Shown one piece after another: positions 50,701-59,748 of a stretch of 64,000 bases of DNA. The stretch is from positions 992,001 to 1,056,000 of the forward strand of contig OX419760.1 of the NCBI GenBank assembly GCA_948567375.1. Reading direction: 5' to 3'. The notes beneath the pieces were generated by a model that had not been told where the DNA came from, searched no databases, and saw only the letters and a list, made by a program, of their open reading frames with translations. Origin of the DNA: Lunularia cruciata. Its lineage: Eukaryota > Streptophyta > Marchantiopsida > Lunulariales > Lunulariaceae. Within the stretch, counting starts at the first letter, position 1. Each line of letters opens with the position of its first letter. The translations under genes were made by a program, and so were the position numbers.

Positions 50701-52110
50701 GATAGGACGTGGTTGGTGAACATGGATAGGAGATCAAACAAGAGCATAGGGGATCTAGGTGCTAGTAGCTCTAGAGACACACCCACATTACAGCTTGATC
50801 TGGCTATAGCCAAATGTTCCAAGCATTTGCGTTGTATATGCAACAACATCCAATTGTGGAACGTAAGGAGGTATTGGCTACTAAAGCCTTGCAGTCGGTT
50901 GTGGGGATGTTGGATCAGTTTGATGGGAGGAACAACTCAAAATACCTAAAGTAATACTTATGAGAGATGGAGCTCAGCAAAATTCCTGAATGGGAGATGA
51001 TAGCTACATTTGAGCTTACGGTTATCTCGGAGCTTTGTGTACATGCAAAGGAGATCATACGAGCTCATGGAAGTAGTTGGGAGAGATTTTCTCTTCATTT
51101 GAATGAGGGATATTGTTTTGAGGATGTGGATGGGGTAACCAAAAATTCATTCATGGAGTGGATGAACAAGGCTGCCAAGGGAATGAGTGCAACTAAGCTA
51201 TTTTGGGAGTTTGAGAAACAATAGTCACAACTGTCCCGAATGGAGAAGCTCACACTTGAGAGTGACAAGGTAAAGTTGTTCCTTCAATCAGCAAACAGCA
51301 AGCTACAAAGGGAGTTGGAGGTCTTGTTGGAGGATGGGTTTGAGGATAGTGGTTTGACATCTGATTGGAAGAGGGTCTCGGAAGCCGTGAGTATTCTTGC
51401 CAAGCAAGAATACCGTAGGGAAAGGTGGTGGTAAGATCAGAAGCAATACCATCGATGGTTGCAAGAGCTCCAGGACATCTAGATGTACCAATTAAACATA
51501 GCACCAAATGTTCCTAGTTGTCACCACTCCATTACCAAAAACCATCATCAATGATTTGGTGAAAGGAATGAGAGATTTGCAAATCAAATTGGCGAGGTTG
51601 GAGGAAAAAGGAAGCGGTTCCAAAACCAAAATGGTGACAAAGCAAGGGTATGTAAAAATGTGCATTTGGTGTGATGGAAATGAACACACCAGAAAGGAAT
51701 GTGGTGACTTTGCTAATACTATTCAGCAAGGAGCAGTTTTTTGGAAAGATGGGAAGATTGCGTTGAAAGACATAAGGGAAATCCTGAAAACCAACTTTGG
51801 GAAGGGAGGAGTGCGGGAGTTGTTGGATGATTTCTTGTTACTACAAGCTACTACATCAGTTGAGGCTGCTACCTATGGAATAGAGGTAGTAGGAATTGGA
51901 GAGGAAACATTTCCAATGCATGTAGATACGGGAAGCATGTGGAGCAATGCTCTACATACAAGGGAGAAGGGGAAAATTGCAAGAAGAGAACTAGTGCGGG
52001 CTGCTACAGAAGTCAGGAATGCAACTCACAAGGCTGATCTAGTGGATATCATATCAGTTCATGCCTACATGGCAAGAAACCAACATAAAGCTCTCATCAA
52101 AGAGAAATGA
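50701..52110 (+). pseudogene. Element B gag with CCHC zinc knuckle
   Basis: Helical capsid-type segments are readable as MELSKIPEWEMIATFELTV and later MEKLTLESDKVKLFLQS, with one or two stops. A canonical zinc knuckle (CIWCDGNEHTRKEC, C-x2-C-x4-H-x4-C) falls at about 51661-51702. The frame continues to 52110. Frame changes near 50950 and 51490 mark it as inactive. Confidence 0.8.
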
Positions 52111-52679
52111 AGGAGAGAAGTAGAGTTTGGGGATGAGAGATCAACTCAAAAGCGACAGTTGAGAGGAGATAAGCTCCTTCATGAGAATGCTCCCCAACGA
52201 CAAGGAGTGGTACCTTCAAGGGGGAGGTGATGGAGGATACCCTACCTTCTGATTCTAAAAACTCAGTGAAGGGAAAGGGGAAGGAGAAGGGTAGACCACC
52301 CACTTATAAGCTTAATCTGATATTGAAGCGGTGACTGATTTAAAAGGAGTACTAGAAGAGATAGTGCTCAATGCTAAGGTGGAGTTTACAATGTGGGAGA
52401 TCCTTGGGATTGCCAAGAAGGAGTTTTATAATGTGATCATAGACACCATCAAGCAGAAGTGGCAATTGACAAGAGAAGTTGCTCTATGAAATGCTCTTGA
52501 TACTACGTTAATAGAAGAAGAAGAGTAAGAGCTTGCTCGATACTACAACAATTGTAAAGTCAGATTTGTAGATTATGAGGGTGCTGATAGTGGTCTGTCT
52601 AGTCATTATACAAGAGGAAATTGGGCCAAGGCTACCACTAAAACCTTGGTCAAAATTGGTAGAATGACAGATCTTGTGG

Positions 52680-53113
52680 TTGCTCTTATCAATCACTGAT
52701 CTTAAATCAATATTGTTTCCAAGGAGCTCTACAAGCAAGAGAAATGGCCAATTGATACATAGTATGGTTGGGTGATCAAGGCAGCAAATAACATCAAGGG
52801 ATAGCTCTATGGTGCTTGCCTAGATGTGAGAGTGAAGGTTGGAAACATAGTTATTGTACAAAATTTCTTTGTTCAAGAGATTACATCGTACCCGGTGATC
52901 CTTGGACAACCGTTCATTACAATGATGAGGATGGAGACCAAAGTCCTTGATGGCGGTTTTGCCTATGCTTGGATTAGAAGCCAAGATGGAGAAAAAGTGG
53001 TGCAATTCCTCACTATACTTGCAAACCACAAGTGCAACCAAGATTACTTGAGGAGTGGTTCTCTACCTAACGTAATGGTGGAGTTCAAGGATTTTCTCCA
53101 AGTACCACTATAG
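52680..53113 (+). pseudogene. Element B aspartic protease remnant
   Basis: The active-site region is damaged: a stop-containing stretch (INIVSKELYKQEKWP) follows the place where the catalytic Asp-Ser/Thr-Gly should be, and the aspartate codon position reads as asparagine. The C-terminal half keeps SYPVILGQPF, which is the conserved retropepsin ILG box. Confidence 0.7.
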
Positions 53114-53465
53114 AGCAAGAATATAGTGGTACGCCAAGGAATGTACTCTTGCTTCAGAGAGGAAGTAATTTATGTACAAGAGTGATGCAGTTTTCTCAAA
53201 GTGGGTTTAGTGTACACACACCTTGCTGATTTGCACAAATGGGAGCAGAAAGTTGTGCAAGAACAAGAAAAAGAACTAAAAAGAGTGGGGTTGATTGATG
53301 AGGATGACACCATATCAGGGGTGTATATGGAGATAGAGTTGGAGGATCCTCTAGGAGAGCTCAAGAGGATGGAGCCTGAGCTCAAGCATGAGGATTAGGT
53401 GGTGGAAATACATTCAAGGGAGCTTTATTCAATGATATAGTATTTTTTTTGGTTTTGAGGCTAGG

Positions 53466-54605
53466 GTGGAAACCACATACAAGAGTGTAGAGAAAAAATT
53501 CAGGCCTATGGCTGAACCTGTTCCAAGTGACTCTGATCAGTATGTCCAACTTTCTCAAAAGCAAAAGAGCTTAAGGGTCCCAAATCAGATAGAATACAAG
53601 TTCACCAAAGCTACACTCAAAGGAAGTGACGTTGGTTCATCAAATTTTCTTCTACCAATGGAGGAGAAAAGGTTTTGGGAGATGTTGGGTTGGCATGGGA
53701 GAGCTTTCTCCTTTGAGCTTTTTGAAATTGGGTTTGTAGATCCAAGTGTGGTGGCTCTGATGATTATCTTTACAGTTCCACATGCACCTTGGGACTTGAG
53801 ACCCATTTTGATACCTAGAGCTTACATGCCAAAACTTATGGATCTCTTGAAGAAGAAAACTAATGCAAGGATCCTAGAATTTCCATTTGCACTGTATTCT
53901 AGTCGTTGGTTTATAGTGCCTAAGAAGAATGGAGCTTTGAGGTTTATCCAAGATATGTAGCTAGTGAATTGAGTGACAATCAGGAACATGGGAATAGGCC
54001 CAATTGTTGGAGAATTTGTTGAAGCTTTTGCGGAAAGAGCCATGTATTCATTGGGAGATTTGCACTTTGGTTATGACCATTTCAAACTTGCTGACAAGAG
54101 TAGGGATGTTACCACAATGAGGACACCGTTGAAGTTGATGAGGATGTGCGTGTTGCCACAAGGAGCAATAAATTTTGTTGCGCACATCATGAATGGAATG
54201 AATAAAGTTCTTAGGGATTTTGTCCTGGAGAAGACCATGCCTATTAGGGATGATAATCCAATAAAAAGGTACATTGAAGAAGAGAAAGAAGAAGTATTGG
54301 ATCAAAGAGGGTGCCATAAGTTTGTAGTTGATCATATTTTAGATTATGATCAGATCTTATCATAGCTTGAGGATGTTTATTTGACCTTGCTGCGTGCTAA
54401 ATCCAATTTTGGGGTTGAAGAGGTAGTCATTGTTGGGCATTTATGTGGATGGTTTGGGCACAAATCTGATCAAAGCAAGGTGGATGCAATTCAGCAAATG
54501 ATAGATACATGCAACTCACCTACAGAAGTAAGGAGATTCTTGGGAGCTTGCGTGTCTTATCATGTATGGGTTCCACACTTTGCCCATGAAGCATATCCTC
54601 TCTAG
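53466..54605 (+). pseudogene. Element B reverse transcriptase
   Basis: The frame carries FALYSSRWFIVPKKNGALRF, then GDLHFGYDHFKLADKSRD (catalytic Asp region), MRMCVLPQGAINFVAHIMN and a DD pair in PIRDDNPIK at the YxDD position. The thumb-like VDAIQQM and PTEVRRFLGACVSY follow. TAG, TGA and a frame change at about 53960 interrupt it. The order and motifs are typical of Gypsy RT. Confidence 0.85.
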
Positions 54606-54649
54606 GTTTATTACAAAAAGGTCAGAAGTCTAGATGGGAGGAGAAACAC

Positions 54650-55085
54650 ACAAAGATGGTTCAAAAGTTGAAACAATTGTTGTCCTCTCTACCTATACTA
54701 CGACGGATCAGCTATGAGAACAACAAGACCGTAACACTCACAAATACTAGTCTCGTAGCTATTAGTTGGGCGGTAGGGCAAGATGATGAAGATGGGAACC
54801 AATACACTATACATTTTGTGGCAACGGTCTTGAGTGAATGCCAAAGAGTCTACACCCAAGTTAAATGAGAGCTATGGGGAGTGGTTATAGTGATGAAATC
54901 TGAGAAGGACTATCTGATTGGAGCACCAGTTAAAGTAGAGGCGGATTTTTTGCTACTATTGAAGATGATTACAAATTCTAATACTCCAGAAATTGCAATC
55001 CTCAGATGGATTGCATACATCAAGTCCTTGAATCTTGAGTTTTGACACATAGCAGGTAAGGATAATCCAGTAGCTGATATGCTAT
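54650..55085 (+). pseudogene. Element B RNase H
   Basis: The readable segments are PILRRISYENNKTVTLTNTS, AISWAVGQDDEDG and IAGKDNPVADMLSWAKY, in the RNase H order that follows RT. In-frame TGA stops appear at 54866 and 55044. Confidence 0.75.
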
Positions 55086-55892
55086 CTTGGGCTAAGTATC
55101 AAGATGATGAGACAATGGTTGATGATACCAAAGTTATAGGCACTACTTTCTTTTCAAGGGCTCAAGTAGAAGAGTATGAGCATCCCAAGTTCTTCATGGA
55201 GGAGCTTTATGAAGGAGAATGGTTAGATATTGGGTGTTACCTTAGCTCTTTAATCAAGCAACCACAATGGAATGATTCTTGGTACATAATATTGAGGCAA
55301 AAAGCATACAACTATCTTTTGGAGGGAGGTTATTTGTGGAAGAAAGCTAAACGTAGTGGCAAGCCTCCACAACGGGTTGTGTGCAAGGAGGAGACAAGAG
55401 AGCTACTGATCAGAGAATTCCATAAGAGCTTGTGGGCTAGACATAGGGGTATTTATGCTACCTTTACCAAACTAAAGGAGAGGTATTGGTGGCGTAATAA
55501 GTACATAGATGTAGACCAATCTGTGGAGACATGTAAAATCTACCAAACTTACTCAAATATTTGACATAGAGATGGGTTGCATCCGACCTACCCACTTGCA
55601 ATGCATTTCAAGTGGGTGGTGGATCTGGTTACTATGCCGGTTAGGATATGGCAGATGCGGTACTTGGTTTTGGCATAGGAGGATTTGTCTAACTAGGTGG
55701 AAGGGCGAGCCTTGAGGACCAAAATCAGCAAGGGAATTTGCAGATTTTTGTAGAGGGATGTGGTTTGTAGATATGGCTGTGTAGGAAAAATTACAGTAGA
55801 TCAAGAAGAGCTAAATAACCAAGAAGCCAAGGCTTGCTTTGAGAGGTTTGGAGTCAAATTAGCTCTTATGAGAACTCAGTCCAAAGGTAAAT
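55086..55892 (+). pseudogene. Element B integrase, cut by A1
   Basis: The zinc-binding region (EFHKSLWARHRGIYATFTKL, then ETCKIYQ with one cysteine lost) precedes a core start (MHFKWVVDLVTMP). The frame ends in LALMRTQSKG, just before the conserved NG-x-x-E region holding the third catalytic residue, where the A1 LTR begins. Confidence 0.8.
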
Positions 55893-56571
55893 TGTCGTGC
55901 GTATATACATCGCTACACAACATACATTGCTGTCAACATCATACACTATCAAAGCACAACTCACACATAAGTCATACATAGACTCTAAAGTGCCACAATA
56001 ATCAGATTGCTTAACACTTTCAACTCAACTCAACTCAGATCAGTACTTGATCTGTCACTCTATAAACTGCCAACAACTGGGCATTGATTACAGTCAAGCC
56101 ACACCCACTCAAGCATAGAGAATCCAGGTGACGCTCGCCGGCCTCTGTCCACCATAGCCAGGAACTCGAAGGCTCAACATCAGAGAAGTGAGCTCTCTGG
56201 AGCTCACTTCAAAACTATACCCCCTGGACTCGAGCTAGCCCTGAAACCCTAACGGTCCCGCTGACGGCACACTCGACGGTGCAAACGGTGCAAAGTGACG
56301 GTGGGCCCCACCGTCAAGTCAGTACCCCGAACACGAAATCTAACCGTCGGAAAGTAGTCCCTGAGAAATAGCTAGAATAACTCTAACTACCATCACTGGA
56401 ACTCCAGTGTCCGAGCATCTAGATGCGGAACTACAAATGGTGTGATAGCTGTCGTGCGTATATACATCGCTACACAACATACATCGCTACACAACATACA
56501 TCGCTGTCAACATCATACACTATCAAAGCACAACTCACACATAAGTCATACATAGACTCTAAAGTGCCACA
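55893..56571 (-). repeat. 3' LTR of A1
   Basis: On the minus strand it starts TGTGGCACTTTAGAG and ends GCGTATATACGCACGACA (TG...CA), 679 bases. Nearly the same sequence occurs at both ends: 56571-56450 (122 bases, with one extra 17-base unit) and 55997-55893 (105 bases). They flank a core of about 452 bases. Confidence 0.8.
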
Positions 56572-56572
56572 A

Positions 56573-56582
56573 TCGCCCCCCT
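56573..56582 (-). other. Polypurine tract of A1
   Basis: AGGGGGGCGA (minus strand) lies directly before the LTR start, where the plus-strand primer of reverse transcription is expected. A2 has a similar GGGAGGCAA at the same place. Confidence 0.7.
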
Positions 56583-56734
56583 AGCTGGCGGTTAGGTCCC
56601 TCTAACTCCAGATAGCTATCTACTCTAAGTATATGGTATACCCTCTAATGGGCAAAGATCAGGAGGCCGGGTGCTATGGAGCCCCATCGTTAGTCGCCTG
56701 TCTACAATCTATACCATATAAAGAATGAACTAGC

Positions 56735-57995
56735 TATAGGTCAAGTACATCTAGGACATAACCACTATCCCTGAGGAACCACCGTGAGGGGAGGAGTCAT
56801 ACATGCCATATGCCATCCTCTCAAACAGCTATCACACACTAACATAGTAGCAGCTCCACCAGAAGAGCCACATAACATACACCTCAAGCCTGCATGTACA
56901 AGTGCCAAGCTTGGGTCCATAGTACCATCAATGTTTGGGAGGTGGCATGGCGCACAATTGCGCACATGATCCTTCCAAACAACACCATCACGTCCTTCTA
57001 ACACAAGGACTCCAGATGGCAAAACCTCGCGCACTCTCAAGATAGTGCGGCCTGTAGAAACATCAAGTGTCATCGGTGCTGTCTGCTGTAGATATACATA
57101 GTCGCCTGGATGAAATCGACGGATCGAGGGTCTATAACCTCCTCCTCGAATGGTAGCATAGCGTAAAGTATCTCTATGCTGAGCAATCGCCAAGTTCTCA
57201 AAGGCCATCGGCATCACTCTCCGAAAGATCTCTGCCCGCTGAGAACATGCGCTTATCCATACATCAGGGTCATCCAAGTCCAAAACTACAGAAGCATCTC
57301 GACGAATGGCTGCAGGTAAATCTGGATCTCGTCCATAGAGTAGAAAGTATGGAGAGAAGGATGCTAAGGAGGCTTGCCGGCTGAACCGATAGCCCATGGC
57401 CAACCAAGGTAACTGGAGATCCCAATCTCCCAAGTGGCCTCTCTACAAACCATACTTTCGCAATCCTCTCTTCACCGTCTGAACCACTCTCTTTGCTAAG
57501 CCATCTGCCTCAGGGTGATCTCGGGATGTAGTACGATGATCAATCAAAGCCTTGTCACACAAGACCTGAAACTCTCCCAAGAACTCTGTACCCTGATCAG
57601 TCAAAACCTCAGCTGGTGCACCAAAATGACTAAGAACTCGATCCAAGAACGAGTAAGCTGTCCCTTCACTAGACTTGTCAGGAAGTGCCACCAACTCAAT
57701 CCACTTGGAGAAGTGCTCCACCATCACCAAAACATACCGATGATGTCTCACAGTCAGCGGTAAAGGTCCGGCAAAGTCCAAACTCCAACGGTAACCCAAT
57801 CCCATGATAGGTAATGGGTGTAAATGTGGCATAGGAGCATTGAATGATGCTCTAACTCGGTCACAAACCACACATCTGGCAACAAACTGCTGTACCTCGG
57901 TCTACATACCGCGCCACCAATAATGACTCTGGAGTAAGCTATATGTACGCTTTACTCCAAAATGTCCTAGCTCCTCATGAGCATGACGGACCAAC
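56735..57995 (-). pseudogene. A1 integrase ending in a PHD finger
   Basis: The zinc-binding part (HAHEELGHFGVKRTYSL, then CVVC) is broken by TAG at 57904-57902. The core shows SLDFAGPLPL and LTDQGTEFLG with both aspartates. The third catalytic residue is lysine (DGLAKRV, codon 57493-57491), whereas A2 keeps glutamate. A second TAG lies at 57445-57443. The C-terminal part (HPGDYVYLQQ) leads into a PHD finger (about 56865-56737): CMLC, CDSC, then WHMAC and, after a TAG at 56767-56765, WLCPRC, which gives C4HC3. PHD fingers generally bind histone tails. Here it may steer integration or regulate chromatin, in place of the chromodomain seen in chromoviruses. Confidence 0.88.
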
Positions 57996-58375
57996 TGTGG
58001 TCTCTGTGATGGAAGTGGTACTACTCGCACTCTACCATCCTCCCATACACGCAAAAGGTGTCTACCCTCCAATCTGAACCGTCTGGCTCGCTGAAGAACA
58101 TGGTCTCTCTCCTTGGCCCCAACTGTGCCACCCACAACACCAGTGCGAAGATAGTCCATCACTAAGACATCATCATGAATGTCTCGCTGAACTGTACCAA
58201 TATCTTCACTCTCTGGATTTGTGACCTCAATAACTCCTCCTGTATGCGCTGAGAGAGATACCACCAAAGTCTCTGCAAATATACACAGAAAGGCCGATGC
58301 ATGCCAACCTGGCATTATCTCCTCATCTGTCTCACCATGCCAACGTGCTCCGGTCTGATCCTGCTGGCTGGGACA

Positions 58376-58741
58376 TGGGTTTCTACTCAACCCATCTGCA
58401 TCACGGTTCACCACTCCAGTTCTGTGAACAACCGTGAAATCATACTCCTGTAAAATCAGAGCCCATCGTGCAAGCTTCCCTGAAAGCTTATCGGACTCCA
58501 TCAACCACTTCAGCGGCTGATGATCAGTGATGAGAGTGAAGGGGTTACCAAATAGGTAACATCGGAAATGTGCTACTGCCCAAACTGCTGCCAAGCACTC
58601 TCCCTCATATGAACTATACTTCGCCTCCGCTGAATTGTTGGAGTGACTAGCATAGGCCACCACAAACTCCTTCTCCTCATTATCATGTTGGGTGAGCACC
58701 GCTCCAAGCCCCAACATACTCCAATCAGTGTGAACCTGAAA
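58376..58741 (-). CDS. A1 RNase H domain
   Basis: Uninterrupted section directly after RT. The catalytic acids are visible as HTDWS, YEGE, ITDHQP and NRDADG. The domain degrades the RNA of the RNA:DNA hybrid. All four acidic positions are kept, unlike in RT and integrase. Confidence 0.85.
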
Positions 58742-59745
58742 TGGTCGTCCCCTGATCGGTCTCCTCAAAATAGGAGCAGATGTCAACCTCTCCTTGAGCT
58801 CTACAAAAGCTCTCTCTTGCTCATCTCCCCAACACCACTCATGTGTAAGCTTGGTCAGCTTTGTCAAGGCCTTGGCAATGGCGCTAAATCCTCTAACATA
58901 GCGGCGATAGAAGTTCGCCAACCCAAGGAATGCTCGCACTCTGCTCACATCCGTAGGCCGAGGAACACGTGCAATAGCCTCCACCTTGGTCTGCTGGACA
59001 CCAAGTCCTCCGGGGTAGATAGTGTGACCCAAATACTCAACCTGCTCATGGAAGAACCTACACCTCCCAGGATGTAATTTGAGTCCATGAGATCTCAACC
59101 TCTCAAATACCTCCAACAACTGTCTCTCATGCTCCTCCACAGTAGTGCTATACACCAAAATGTCATCAATATAGCACCGAGTAAAATCCAGTCCAGCTAG
59201 GATCCTATCCATGACCCTCTGGAACTCAGCAGGAGCGTTCTTCAACCCGCTCGTAGATCCAAAGTACTGAAGACCTTTGCATGCCCAATCGCATCAAAAA
59301 TCTCCTCCGGTGTAGGCATGGCATACCGATCAGCCCTGGTTTGTTGGTTGATAGGATGGTAATCTCCACACATCCGCCTATCTGTATAGTTGCCATGCAT
59401 ATCCTTCTTGGCTGGCATCACTGTCGCTGATGCATACTCTCCATGTGAAATCTCCACCAAACCAGCCTCAAAAAGGTCACTACTCCGGCTCTGAATCAAT
59501 GTCCTCTCCATCTCACTATATCAATAAGGACGTCGGAAAACAGGTGTGTCGCTAGTCAACTCAATCCGTATACCAGGTCCCTTCAGAGCACCCAAATCCT
59601 TCATACTGAAGGCAAAACAACTCGTGTGACTCCTCAAGAACCTCCAAACCCTCCGTCTTTCCTCTCCAGTAAGCTTGGGTCCAAGATCTGGCTCCCAAGT
59701 ATCCTCTGTAACTATAGTAGGAGTGGAAGACGTACTGACTGGCTG
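58742..59745 (-). pseudogene. A1 reverse transcriptase with internal deletion
   Basis: From the readthrough-type stop the frame continues with EERRRVWRFLRSHTSCFAF, then a TGA (59523-59521). RT motifs follow: MPAKKDMHGNYTDRRMCGDY and KVFSTLDLRAG. There it jumps directly into KNAPAEFQRVMDRI in another frame; about 120 bases present in A2 are missing, including the region around YQWKFLPLG. YIDD (59173-59162) and the thumb (VEYLGHTI, RAFLGLANFYRRYV) survive. The enzyme cannot be made intact. Confidence 0.88.
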
Positions 59746-59748
59746 CTA
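59740..59748 (-). promoter_or_regulatory. Stop codon in readthrough-type context (UAG CAG CCA)
   Basis: The methyltransferase frame ends in TAG followed by CAG CCA, fitting the UAG-CAR-YYA consensus of leaky stops in plant RNA viruses. RT continues in the same frame. A2 has the identical nine bases (36112-36120). An ancestral CAG-CAG with a C-to-T hit is the alternative. Confidence 0.45.

Larger units (their letters stand above)
50701..55892 (+). mobile_element. Second Ty3/Gypsy retrotransposon B, truncated by A1 insertion
   Basis: This element is unrelated to the A family in sequence. Order: gag, CCHC knuckle, protease, RT, RNase H and integrase. It carries scattered stops, so it is not functional. 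Its integrase frame is cut at 55892, where the A1 LTR begins; the rest presumably lies beyond the right edge of the window. Confidence 0.9.

Noticed and set aside
58643-59077. Long plus-strand frames opposite the A1 RT/RNase H region and elsewhere over A1
   Set aside because: They are shadows of the minus-strand retrotransposon frame, which carries the recognisable motifs.
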